The position numbers were made by a program, and so were the translations under genes. The notes under the pieces are model-generated. The model was given only the letters and a program-made list of their open reading frames with translations. It made no database searches and was not told where the DNA came from. From Labilibacter marinus (GTDB taxonomy: Bacteria > Bacteroidota > Bacteroidia > Bacteroidales > Marinilabiliaceae): a stretch of DNA of 64,000 bases. Numbering within the stretch: the stretch's first letter is position 1; each line of letters starts with the position of its first letter. Positions 28,192 through 37,072 of this stretch are shown one piece after another. The stretch is from positions 59,659 to 123,658 of the forward strand of contig NZ_LXYE02000021.1 in NCBI RefSeq assembly GCF_001659685.2. The letters run 5' to 3'.

Positions 28192-29955
28192 ATGAAACGA
28201 ATAACATTATATATGGCTTCAGTGATGGCATTGTTTTTAGCGCTGACATCTTGCGAAGACTATTTAGAACAAACGAATCCGAATGGACCAAATACCGATA
28301 TTTACTGGTCTAATTTAGATGAAACACAAGCTACCTTAAATGGAGTGTACGCTTCATTAATGGATCAGAATTTATTACTAATACAACGAGAATCATATCG
28401 TACGGATATGGCTTTTCCAGGTCAACGAGACAGACCATTAAGTAAAATGTTAACCTGGTATACACACTTGTATAACGAATCGGAGCAATATGTAAATGAT
28501 AAATGGGCGTATTGTTATAGAGGTATTTTTAGAGCCAATCAGGTTATTGAAGGTTTATCTAGGTTAGAAGGAAAAGTGGATGAAGAAAGATGGACAGAGC
28601 AAATGGCTCAAGCTCGTTTTTTCAGAGGATTATTTCATTTTTATGTACATTCTACTTATAACCAGGGTAAAGTACTAATTCATGATAAATACGCTGCATC
28701 AATAGATGATTTATATAAGCCAGTTTCTAGCTCCGAAGAGGTTATTGAATTCTTCCGCAAGGATTTGGTTTATGCATACGATCATCTTGATTTTGCCTAC
28801 GAAACAAAAGGAAAAGTAACCAAAGGAGCAGCTGCAACAATATTAGGAACGAGTCATCTATATCAAGAAGAGTATAACGAGGCCATGGTTTATTTTGATG
28901 ATGTCATCAGCAATCCTTTATATGGATACGAGTTGGTTCGCGATATGAATTTGTTATTTACAAACGCAGGAGAGTTCAATCGTGAATCTATTTTAGAAAT
29001 CTCTTATACATTAGATTTTAACCTAGAATATACACAATGGCAAGAGGAATCCATGGTTCAAAAATTATCTCGTTATTCCAGTCCTACTGGAGCATCAGAA
29101 TTCGTTCCATCGGCTTGGTTAGCTTGGGAGTACGAAAGAGAAGTAATGGATGCAACTGACCCAAGAAACGAGATTACAGATAAAAACGGAAATACACGTT
29201 TAAGAACAGTACCGTTACGAGCTTCTGCCATGATGTGTTTAGCCAAGGATTTAGATACTGAATATTATATGAGACCTTATGCGGTATATACCGATGAAGA
29301 AGGAAATAATGGTATCAATAAGATTTTTGGAAAGTTTAGTGTGGGATATTTTAAGCAATATACCAACCACAGTAGCATTGATGACGAAGAAAATTTAGCT
29401 GGTGGTACAAGTTGGAAATCAGGTAAAAATGTTGTGGTAAACCGATTAGGTGAGGTTTACATGATGATGGCAGAATGTTTAATGAAAACAGGTAATACGC
29501 AAGGAGCTTTAGATTATATTAACGATGTTCGTGAGCGTTGGGCTTTACAGTTATTAGGTACTGATGATGGTAGTGGTAGATATGACGATTACAATTATGT
29601 GGCGGATGCAGATTCATTATGGCAACGATATATGTATATCGAAAAACCATTAGAATGTTCTATCGAAGGTCATGCCATGCGTTTTATTGATATGAGACGA
29701 TGGGGTATCACAAAATCTCGTTTTGAAGACTTGGCTAAGCAAACCTGGTACATTGGTGACTTTACTTATATCGACCCAATTACCGAAGTTGAAAAAACAA
29801 AACCTAAGTGTTACCTATATAAAGAGGAACCTGCAAAAGTTGGATTGGAGTATATTGAATATACACTAGCGGCTGAAAATTACAAGCCAAGTGTACATGA
29901 GTATTTTCCACTACCAACGGATGAGACACTGAATAATCCGTTTGTATCTAACTAA
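28192..29955 (+). CDS. SusD-family glycan-binding lipoprotein (second set)
   Basis: The 587-residue partner of the second SusC has a signal peptide ending in the lipobox LTS-C21, then EDYLEQTNPNGPNTDIYW and DETQATLNGVYASL, typical of the SusD N-terminus. The family helix EQMAQARFFRGLFHFYVHS and the C-terminal RagB/SusD stretch (EVYMMMAECLMKTGNTQGALDYINDVRERW and IEGHAMRFIDMRRWG) are present, as is the usual ending with FPLPTDETLNNP. It follows the SusC gene by 20 bp, so they are translated from one transcript. The ligand is unknown. Confidence 0.95.
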   Translation: MKRITLYMASVMALFLALTSCEDYLEQTNPNGPNTDIYWSNLDETQATLNGVYASLMDQNLLLIQRESYRTDMAFPGQRDRPLSKMLTWYTHLYNESEQYVNDKWAYCYRGIFRANQVIEGLSRLEGKVDEERWTEQMAQARFFRGLFHFYVHSTYNQGKVLIHDKYAASIDDLYKPVSSSEEVIEFFRKDLVYAYDHLDFAYETKGKVTKGAAATILGTSHLYQEEYNEAMVYFDDVISNPLYGYELVRDMNLLFTNAGEFNRESILEISYTLDFNLEYTQWQEESMVQKLSRYSSPTGASEFVPSAWLAWEYEREVMDATDPRNEITDKNGNTRLRTVPLRASAMMCLAKDLDTEYYMRPYAVYTDEEGNNGINKIFGKFSVGYFKQYTNHSSIDDEENLAGGTSWKSGKNVVVNRLGEVYMMMAECLMKTGNTQGALDYINDVRERWALQLLGTDDGSGRYDDYNYVADADSLWQRYMYIEKPLECSIEGHAMRFIDMRRWGITKSRFEDLAKQTWYIGDFTYIDPITEVEKTKPKCYLYKEEPAKVGLEYIEYTLAAENYKPSVHEYFPLPTDETLNNPFVSN

Positions 29956-30042
29956 ACTTATTAGAATTCAGGTTAATTATAATAAGGGCTTTAAGCAATA
30001 AATTCAGCAAAACTTAAAGTGCTTATCTAACAATCGAAGACA

Positions 30043-31689
30043 ATGAAAAATATAAAAATATTATCAATCATAGCGCTAATCCTCATGACGCTTGCTTGCG
30101 ACGAGGATTATGAAGCGCCCTATTTTTTTACTGATGTAGAATGGAAGATGAGTGAAACTCCATTGGATACCATGTTTGCATTAGCACAAGATGATTATAT
30201 TTCTTTTGTGGATTTATCGCAAGGAGCCTCTAGTCATCAATGGACTATTGATGAAGGATGTTACTTTCTACGTCCAGAGTTTAGTAAAAGCGATACGGTT
30301 TATACTGATTTTATCGACCAGTCAGTAGGAAATATGAGTAGTGAAGCAAGAGCGCATATATTATTTGCCAAGTCAGGAATAAAAGAGGTGCATTTGTATA
30401 ACACCTATCCCGATTCAGCGGCGTTTATTTCTGCCGAAGATGATACTATTCCCACTGTTCGAATGGGTGATGAGTGGGTGATTGACACCACTTTTTTAGT
30501 TGATGTGTATGCTCATATTGAACCTGCATTTAAAGTATACTTTGGTGAAACATTGGTAAAGGAAGTATTAGCTACAGATATTCCAAGCGAAGAGGACAGA
30601 CCTACATGGGATACCGTAACCGTTGAGGTAGGACAAGAGTTAACTTATGTAGATTTAACCACCATTGGCCGACCTAATAGAAGGACTTGGATGATGGATG
30701 GTGGAGTACCAGCTACATCCAACGATTCTTCAGCTAATATTGCTTATTACAAAATGGGAGTAGCCACAGGTAGCGTTAATGTTTCTAGGGCAGGAGATTT
30801 ACCACAGGGCTCTACATCAAAGTTAATTCCACTTATTGTAAAAGTAGTGCAGTCATCTCAGCCGTTTGAATATACAGGTAAGGCTCAGGAAATTGGCGAT
30901 AAGCTAATTGGTTTTAATGTAACAGGAGAAGTAGCCGATTTCTTTGGAGAGGAAGCTAACTTTACAGTTCGTGCAAAAAATATTGGTTTTGATGAAACGA
31001 TAGAAGTAAGTGGAGCCAAAGTAAGTAGCACCGATGCTACCATGATAGAGCTTACTTTGGCAGATGAAGTATACAATACTGATAGTGTATGGATCACCTA
31101 CGCAGGAGGTAATATTCAATCTTTAGACGAAAGAGAACTTCAAGCATTCGAAGATAAACTTGTAAGCATGGAGATTGGTGGAGCAGTCACAAATTCAACT
31201 AAGATGGGTTTTGAAACACCAAGCGCCAACTTTAAAAAAGGTTTTGCCGATGGTTGGTGGGTAGGAAACCAAAATCCTGTGGTATTTGCACGTACTGAAG
31301 ATCTTGCAGCCAAAGGAGTGGCCAGTATGAGTTGTACATTTGACGGTAGTGGAACAACATTTAAAGCTGCCGCTGCCGCTTTCCTTGCTAACGGAGCAGT
31401 GGCACCAGCAGGGCCATATATTGAAAAGATAAAAGTTTATGTAGATGAAAATACAACGCTAAAAGTTTTTAGAACATATATGACTACACCTGCATATACC
31501 AATGCATGGGATATCTCAGAAATTGAAAAAGGCACTTGGGTAACACTAACTAAAAAAGTTGAAATTACCGGTCAGCCTACTAAAAATTATGGTGTTAGAA
31601 TCAATGACGCAGATAATCCTGGAGTAACAGGTACGCAATTAATTTATTTCGATGATATGGAGTTAATACCACTTGAAGCTCGACCATAA
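30043..31689 (+). CDS. Surface glycan-binding lipoprotein (second set), PKD-like domains
   Basis: The 548-residue lipoprotein has a lipobox cysteine at about residue 19 (LMTLAC). Two PKD-like domains follow (VDLSQGASSHQWTID near residues 53-70, and VDLTTIGRPNRRTWMMDGG near 203-225). Next is a SwmB-like domain (about 275-375) and a C-terminal beta-sandwich with FADGWWVGNQNPVVFARTEDLAAKGVASM, ending YFDDMELIPLEARP. The last two modules are shared with the first surface lipoprotein at 9740-11185, while the N-terminal domains are different, so the pair look like products of domain shuffling after duplication. As third gene of the SusCD operon it is the likely surface glycan-binding protein. A terminator follows. 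Confidence 0.84.
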   Translation: MKNIKILSIIALILMTLACDEDYEAPYFFTDVEWKMSETPLDTMFALAQDDYISFVDLSQGASSHQWTIDEGCYFLRPEFSKSDTVYTDFIDQSVGNMSSEARAHILFAKSGIKEVHLYNTYPDSAAFISAEDDTIPTVRMGDEWVIDTTFLVDVYAHIEPAFKVYFGETLVKEVLATDIPSEEDRPTWDTVTVEVGQELTYVDLTTIGRPNRRTWMMDGGVPATSNDSSANIAYYKMGVATGSVNVSRAGDLPQGSTSKLIPLIVKVVQSSQPFEYTGKAQEIGDKLIGFNVTGEVADFFGEEANFTVRAKNIGFDETIEVSGAKVSSTDATMIELTLADEVYNTDSVWITYAGGNIQSLDERELQAFEDKLVSMEIGGAVTNSTKMGFETPSANFKKGFADGWWVGNQNPVVFARTEDLAAKGVASMSCTFDGSGTTFKAAAAAFLANGAVAPAGPYIEKIKVYVDENTTLKVFRTYMTTPAYTNAWDISEIEKGTWVTLTKKVEITGQPTKNYGVRINDADNPGVTGTQLIYFDDMELIPLEARP

Positions 31690-31718
31690 TTATTGAAAAG
31701 TATATATTGTAATAGTAC

Positions 31719-31752
31719 AAGGCCTCAATCGATAATGATTGGGGCTTTCTTG
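31719..31752 (+). terminator. Intrinsic terminator of second SusCD operon
   Basis: GGCCTCAATC (31721-31730) pairs with GATTGGGGCT (31737-31746) with one G-U pair in plus-strand RNA, then a T-rich run. The remaining gap to 32024 is AT-rich and shows nothing else I can name. Confidence 0.85.
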
Positions 31753-32024
31753 TTCTAAATAGTAACCTTGTTCTCTTAAGGTATGTATGATGTATGAGAA
31801 CTTGGTTTGATACAGATTTTAAAGAGATCCCCAATTATCAGACTTTGTGTTAAATGTTAAAATTGGTATATTTAAAAAGGGGGAGTATTCTATATGTCAT
31901 TTTTAAAACAAAGTAATTTAGTGTAGGTTATTACCATCATCTATGCATCAAAGATTTATTATTAATTTAATACTCCGGTGTAAATTTCAGTAAGTAATCA
32001 GGATAAGAAAAGATAAAGTAGCTC

Positions 32025-34073
32025 ATGAAAATATTTGATGTATTTAAGTTGAAAGGCGAGGAGATTAATTTTAATCATAAAATAACAAATGCAGTTATTG
32101 TTTCTTTAATTGTTCTGATTGTTCCATTAATCATTTATGTACATTTTTTTAGTGGTAAGTCTTCGGAATTCCATCCTATTACTGCCGCTTCCAACATGGG
32201 CTTAATGGTCTTATTAGTTTTAGTTAGCTTCTATTTCAATCGGATTCCTTACATGGTTAAAAGAGTACTTATTTTTATAGTACTCATTTTTTTTGGTGTA
32301 AAGGCTTTCTTAATGGGTAATATTGAATTTATCACAAGTATCCTAACAATCTTGATTAGTTACACTTTGTTAACTTCCCCCAAAAAAGTTAGCCTATTTG
32401 TCGTTATTGCAACTGTAGCCATTTATATCAGTTACCCATTTTTACAAAACTATAAGATCATCTCATTTTATTATGACCCTATTGTATTTCATGAAGATGT
32501 TAATATGGTGGTTATCCGAATTGGGCAATCTCTATTAGGTGTTTTATTTATGGCTGCTTTAATTGCAGTAGTATTTATAAATAATAGGACTAATATAACA
32601 CTGCTTGAAAAGAAGGTTGACGAGGCAAGGCTTCTTAATGAAAGCTTAAAGCAAGAAATGGACGATAAAGAAACGGCACAAAACTTAGCCATTGAACATG
32701 CGCATAACTACCTCACGTTATTTAATAATAGCTACGATGGGTACATGTTGCTTTCAAGTGATTATATCATTCAGGATGTTAATCAGGCGGGTTTAAATGT
32801 ATCAGGTTTTAGTAGAGAAGAAATAGTTGGGGTGAGTTGCCTATTCTTTTTGGGAGATCATTACGTAGAAATTTTAAACAAAAGAAGAGAAAAGATACTT
32901 GGAGGAGAGGAGGTTCCTGATTTAACAGTTGAAGTTAAATCAAAAGGAGGCGAACGTTTAGTGTTGCAAACACAAATGGTAGTAGTGCAGGGCTCGTTTG
33001 ATTATAAATTTTTAGTTGTTCTAAAAGATGTTACAAAACAAACTAGGGCAGCTGAGGAATTATCGAAGAATGAGGAATTGTACCGAACTCTTTTTGAGCA
33101 AACCCATGATGCTATTATAATTATGAATGGTAATCAGTTGGTAGAGTATAATAGTGTTGCCCAAAAACTTTATGCTGATACAAATGAAGGTGAAATATTA
33201 CTGCCACCGTATTGTAACCCAAATCAGGAATTTGAAGAGCCTAATGCTTCTATTCACTTGGCAAAAGTGATACAAAAGGCATTAAACGGACAAGCGCAAA
33301 TATTTGAATGGTTGCATACTTATGGTAATGAGAAACCAACTTATACTTTGGTAAATATTCAGGATATAAAATTACTGGGAGAGCATTATTACATGGTAGT
33401 TGAAAAGGATATCACTGCGCGTAAGATGAATAATAATATGGTATTGAACTCTATTATTTCAACAGAGGAAAATGAGCGCAAAAGGATTTCTTCAGATCTA
33501 CATGATGGTATAGGTCCTTTGTTGACAACCATAAAACTTTATACAGAAGGCTTACTTGATACTCAGGATAAGGAAAGGCAGAACCTGATTAAATCTAAAT
33601 TGGTTGATTTAATAGAGGAAGCAGTGAACAGTATTAGCGAAATATCCTTTAATATTAGCCCACATATTCTGCTTAATTATGGTATTGTTGCCGCAGTTAA
33701 TTCATTTATAGAAAAGTTTAATATTGACGAGAGAATAAATATAGAATTTAAACATACCGATATTAATCGCTTTAGCGAGAATAAAGAAATTACCATTTAT
33801 AGGCTTTTTACAGAATTAATAAATAATACTTTAAAGCATGCAGAGGCCAGCGAAGTGATATTTAAAATATTTGAAAACGATAAAGATATTATTTTACACT
33901 ACGCCGATAATGGTAAAGGCTTTGATTTGGAGAAAGCTATGCTAAGCAAGAAAGGCATGGGCTTAGGTAATTTAAAAAGTAGAATAGAATCCTTTAATGG
34001 TTTATTTGTTATGAAAAGTAACCTTGGGAAAGGTGTTATCGTAAATATTAAAATCCCAAAACAAGATATATGA
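32025..34073 (+). CDS. Membrane PAS sensor histidine kinase (NarX/HisKA_3 type)
   Basis: The 682-residue kinase has a membrane region with about six hydrophobic helices (residues 25-185), a short coiled coil (about 195-225) and two PAS domains (about 230-345 and 350-465). These are followed by a HisKA_3 dimerisation/phosphoacceptor domain with ENERKRISSDLHDGIGPLL (H493), and an HATPase_c domain with ELINNTLKHA, DNGKGFD and MGLGNLKSRIE. The stop codon overlaps the start of the response regulator by 4 bp (ATGA), so the two are a translationally coupled pair. No periplasmic sensor domain is visible, so the signal is probably sensed in the membrane or by the cytoplasmic PAS domains. Confidence 0.93.
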   Translation: MKIFDVFKLKGEEINFNHKITNAVIVSLIVLIVPLIIYVHFFSGKSSEFHPITAASNMGLMVLLVLVSFYFNRIPYMVKRVLIFIVLIFFGVKAFLMGNIEFITSILTILISYTLLTSPKKVSLFVVIATVAIYISYPFLQNYKIISFYYDPIVFHEDVNMVVIRIGQSLLGVLFMAALIAVVFINNRTNITLLEKKVDEARLLNESLKQEMDDKETAQNLAIEHAHNYLTLFNNSYDGYMLLSSDYIIQDVNQAGLNVSGFSREEIVGVSCLFFLGDHYVEILNKRREKILGGEEVPDLTVEVKSKGGERLVLQTQMVVVQGSFDYKFLVVLKDVTKQTRAAEELSKNEELYRTLFEQTHDAIIIMNGNQLVEYNSVAQKLYADTNEGEILLPPYCNPNQEFEEPNASIHLAKVIQKALNGQAQIFEWLHTYGNEKPTYTLVNIQDIKLLGEHYYMVVEKDITARKMNNNMVLNSIISTEENERKRISSDLHDGIGPLLTTIKLYTEGLLDTQDKERQNLIKSKLVDLIEEAVNSISEISFNISPHILLNYGIVAAVNSFIEKFNIDERINIEFKHTDINRFSENKEITIYRLFTELINNTLKHAEASEVIFKIFENDKDIILHYADNGKGFDLEKAMLSKKGMGLGNLKSRIESFNGLFVMKSNLGKGVIVNIKIPKQDI

Positions 34074-34705
34074 TAAATATTGTAATTGTTGATGACCACG
34101 AATTGTTTAGAGAAGGCTTAGTGCTAGTTTTAGGTCAGGTAGATAATTTTAATATTGTAGCCGATTATAACTCCGGTGATGAGTTTTTAAAACAGATTGA
34201 TCCTCTCGAAGTGGATGTTGTTTTAATGGACATTAAAATGGAGGGTTTAAATGGCATCGAAACCACCATAAAGCTAAAAGAAATAAAACCAGATATAAAA
34301 GTTATTGCCGTTACCATGTTTGTAGAAGATTCGTATTACCTGCAAATGATAAATGCCGGAGCACATGGCTTTGTGCTTAAAAAGGCTGGCAAGTATGAAT
34401 TAATGCAAGCAGTTACCGAAGTTAATAGTGGTGGTAATTTCTTTTCGCAAGAGATATTAAAAAAGATGGCTTTTAAAGCTATTAATAAAGAGGTGGAAAA
34501 AGAAAAAGCACTTTCTCCACGCGAAGTGGAGGTATTAAAGTTGATATGTAAAGGTTTATCTTCAAAAGAAATATCAGAAGAGTTATTTCTTAGTCCTAAA
34601 ACAATAGAAGTGCACCGATCTAACTTGCTTCGTAAAACCGATCAAAAAAACATTGCTCAATTAGTTATTTGGGCACTCAAGAATAATCATATTTCGTTGG
34701 GATAA
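34070..34705 (+). CDS. NarL/LuxR-type response regulator
   Basis: The 211-residue regulator has an N-terminal receiver (about 1-120) with the acidic pocket VDDHE, the phosphoacceptor D54 (VVLMDIKMEG) and switch/Lys region (VLKKAG). Its C-terminal LuxR-type HTH (about 145-205) contains LSPREVEVLKLICKGLSSKEISEELFLSPKTIEVHRSNLLRK-like sequence. It overlaps the kinase gene by 4 bp and is the kinase's output. Its targets may include the stand-alone receiver and barrel/chemoreceptor genes just downstream. The gap after it (34706-34989) holds one perfect hairpin at 34877-34894 and no gene. Confidence 0.95.
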   Translation: MINIVIVDDHELFREGLVLVLGQVDNFNIVADYNSGDEFLKQIDPLEVDVVLMDIKMEGLNGIETTIKLKEIKPDIKVIAVTMFVEDSYYLQMINAGAHGFVLKKAGKYELMQAVTEVNSGGNFFSQEILKKMAFKAINKEVEKEKALSPREVEVLKLICKGLSSKEISEELFLSPKTIEVHRSNLLRKTDQKNIAQLVIWALKNNHISLG

Positions 34706-34876
34706 ATTCTAAGTACAGTAAGCGTTATTTAAATGCTGGTGTAGTTGCCTATGCACAGCATCCGTTACCCTATCACAGATTATCTAAATAATTCAATGTT
34801 TTTCATTTCAATAATACAATACACTTTTGTAATATGTGTTGTAAATTAGGTATATAGCCTATTCTTTAGATTGTCA

Positions 34877-34894
34877 CTAAGGGTTTTCCCTTAG
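34877..34894. repeat. Perfect 7-bp hairpin, possible degenerate REP-like element
   Basis: CTAAGGG-TTTT-CCCTTAG. It resembles the first half of the REP-like elements at 44977-45020 and 47623-47666 (CCTAGGGC...GCCCTAGG followed by an AT spacer), and the sequence after it (CGTAATATAGTATTTC) also resembles the spacer there. The second hairpin is not recognisable. It could equally be a terminator of the response regulator, but no U tract follows directly. Confidence 0.4.
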
Positions 34895-34989
34895 CGTAAT
34901 ATAGTATTTCTCCTAGCTCATATACATATTCCCCCTCTTTTAAGGTTTTCTGCAAGTTCGCAACTTTGTCATGTTAAAATTAGTCAAGC

Positions 34990-35391
34990 ATGAGTGAGCG
35001 ATTAAAAGTTTGTATAGTAGATGATAATCAGTATTTCAGGGATGGGCTTCGGTTTTATATTGAAACCCAAACTAACTGGGATATACTATGCGAACATAGC
35101 TCTGGTATGGAATTTTTAAAAGAGAAAAAAGAAGAGTTACCCAACATTGTTTTTATGGATATAAATATGCCTGGTATGAACGGGGTAGAAACTACTTCCA
35201 GGTTTTTTGAAAATATAAAAGATCCTAATGTAAAGGTAATAGCGCTAACCATGTATTCTAGCGAATATCATAAACCTACCTTAATTGAAGCTAATTTTAG
35301 TGCATGTGTTTTAAAACGTGATGTTTATAAAGAACTTAAAAGTGCCGTGGATAATGTTATTAACGGCGAATTATATTTCAATATCAAATAA
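34990..35391 (+). CDS. Stand-alone receiver-domain protein
   Basis: The 133-residue protein is one receiver domain with no output domain. The acidic pocket VDDNQ and phosphoacceptor D57 (IVFMDINMPGMNG), the switch Thr (VIALTMY) and the Lys (CVLKRD) are all present, so it should be phosphorylated. It is closest in sequence style to the NarL-family receiver upstream, so it may have arisen from that gene by duplication and loss of the HTH. It could act as a phosphate sink for the kinase, or as a CheY-like protein for the chemoreceptor encoded four genes later. The barrel-protein gene begins 29 bp after it, suggesting co-transcription. Confidence 0.88.
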   Translation: MSERLKVCIVDDNQYFRDGLRFYIETQTNWDILCEHSSGMEFLKEKKEELPNIVFMDINMPGMNGVETTSRFFENIKDPNVKVIALTMYSSEYHKPTLIEANFSACVLKRDVYKELKSAVDNVINGELYFNIK

Positions 35392-35420
35392 TAAAATTTT
35401 ATAACTCAATAATCAAAAGG

Positions 35421-36506
35421 ATGAAAAGAATTGTACTTGTAACAGCTATTTTAATGCTATTAGCAAAAGTAGATACTGTAAAAGCTCAAAGTGATTGGGA
35501 GCCGCAAAAAAGAATTACAGGTTATATTGCAACCGAATTTAATTACTTCAATAAATTAGAAGGTTACCAAAATGAGTATGGAGTTGCGCTGTCCGAAGCA
35601 GGAATTCTAACAAGCTATCAACCAACCGAAAATCTTACATTTAAAGCTGTATTTGTATACAGACCAGATTTCTCGTTTAATCAAATGTTAAATGAAGCCA
35701 ACTTGGAATATAAGGCTTCTGATAATGTAAATTTTAAAGTAGGGCGCTTTTTAACACCTCTAAGTCCTATGAATACTTACTACTACGCACCTGTAAATAC
35801 CAGTGCAACTTTGCCTGTATTAGTCTCAAATCATGAGTTCTTTCCATTAACGATGGATGCACTTTCTATAAATGGTTCTGCAGGGGAGGATTTTAAAGTA
35901 AGCTATGATGTATTTGCTGGGGGATACAGAAATACAACTTGGATGAAAACTGGAGCTGTTGGCTTTTTTGGTGACGAGGTTGCTTATTATAAACAATTAA
36001 TTAATAGTCCTTATACTATTGATCAATCTTATAATAACACTTATAATGTTGCGGCTGGAGGTAGTGTAGGGCTATCATATACAGATATTGCTCATGTTGG
36101 GTTTAGTGCTTTTAAACCGAAAGATGAAACAATGCAATTATATGTACCAGCTTATGATATTGTTCAAAATGAAGAGGCTAAAAAATTTACTTATGGTGTT
36201 AACTTTAAACTAAAGCTTAACAATACTCAACTAATAGGGGAAGTCTGGAATTCAGATTTTAATGTGGGAGGCACTGATATTGATCTTAAAGGATCGTTTA
36301 TTCAGCTTAGTCAGGCATTAGGTAAAGTAACTCCATTTGTGAGATATGAAGATCAAACAACAAATGACATCGAGTTTCAACGTTACACAGGAGGATTACT
36401 TTATCAACCAATGTTCGAAACAGGGTTCAAATTAGAATATATCCATTACGCTCATGAGGTTCAGGATATTGATGGAGTAGTGTTATCCTTTATTTATTCA
36501 TTCTAG
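35421..36506 (+). CDS. Outer-membrane beta-barrel (porin-like) protein
   Basis: The 361-residue protein has a signal peptide (ending VKAQ, about residue 23) followed by a continuous run of amphipathic beta strands (for example FKAVFVYRPDFSFNQMLNEANLEYKA... style and GLSYTDIAHVGFSAF), ending in the aromatic VVLSFIYSF typical of a barrel terminus. The length suits a barrel of about 16 strands. It resembles porin/OprO-P-like or alginate-porin-like proteins only in style; I do not name a substrate. It stands between the receiver gene and the PstS-like gene, all on one strand with gaps of 29-50 bp. I infer one operon that moves a small solute, perhaps an oxyanion, through the outer membrane. Confidence 0.75.
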   Translation: MKRIVLVTAILMLLAKVDTVKAQSDWEPQKRITGYIATEFNYFNKLEGYQNEYGVALSEAGILTSYQPTENLTFKAVFVYRPDFSFNQMLNEANLEYKASDNVNFKVGRFLTPLSPMNTYYYAPVNTSATLPVLVSNHEFFPLTMDALSINGSAGEDFKVSYDVFAGGYRNTTWMKTGAVGFFGDEVAYYKQLINSPYTIDQSYNNTYNVAAGGSVGLSYTDIAHVGFSAFKPKDETMQLYVPAYDIVQNEEAKKFTYGVNFKLKLNNTQLIGEVWNSDFNVGGTDIDLKGSFIQLSQALGKVTPFVRYEDQTTNDIEFQRYTGGLLYQPMFETGFKLEYIHYAHEVQDIDGVVLSFIYSF

Positions 36507-36556
36507 TTAATAAACATAGGATACACTTAAACTACTAATCATTAAAATTTAGAATC

Positions 36557-36982
36557 ATGAAAAATAAAATATTAATAGCCATCATATTTTCTCTTTTTAC
36601 GATGTCAGGAGCCGTAGCTCAATCGTTTAAAGTAGTTGTAAACAATGCAAACAACACCACTACTATATCTAGCAAAGATTTATCATCTTATTTACTTAAG
36701 AAAAAGAAAAAGTGGTCGAATGGTACTACAGTAAAACCTGTTGATCAGAAAACTAGTTCTCCGGTTAGAGAGGCATTTACTGTAAAAGTACACAAAAAGA
36801 AAGTGTCATCGATACGTAGTTACTGGCAGCAAGCCATCTTCTCTGGAGTTGCAACAGCACCAGCAGAAAAAGGGAGTGATAAGGAAGTTATTGATTACGT
36901 TAAAGCTAATCCAGGAGCAGTGGGGTATGTTTCAGCAGGAGCTAATATACAAGGCGTAAAAGAAATTAAAATTAGCGACTAA
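36557..36982 (+). CDS. Small periplasmic PstS-like substrate-binding-domain protein
   Basis: The 141-residue protein has a signal peptide (ending VAQ, residue 22). The mature part resembles the short PBP-like (PstS-type phosphate-binding-domain) proteins: VVVNNANNTTTISSKDLSSYLLKKKKKWSNG near the start, VDQ and VREAFT in the middle, YWQQAIFSG, and the ending DYVKANPGAVGYVS, a sequence seen at the substrate-binding hinge of PstS-like proteins. It is about half the length of a full PstS. No ABC transporter genes are nearby. Its neighbours are a porin-like protein and a chemoreceptor, so it may present its ligand to the receptor rather than to a transporter. This is inference. Confidence 0.7.
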   Translation: MKNKILIAIIFSLFTMSGAVAQSFKVVVNNANNTTTISSKDLSSYLLKKKKKWSNGTTVKPVDQKTSSPVREAFTVKVHKKKVSSIRSYWQQAIFSGVATAPAEKGSDKEVIDYVKANPGAVGYVSAGANIQGVKEIKISD

Positions 36983-37072
36983 AAGAATATGAACTAGCCG
37001 ATTGTAATACTTCTCAAGCAGAAGGATCATTAAACAGGCAAGTTTCTTTTAAATGAAAGTAAATTTAAACCG

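Noticed and set aside
36557..36982. PstS component of a phosphate ABC transporter
   Set aside because: Half the usual length, with no pstC/A/B genes nearby; described as a PstS-like binding domain.
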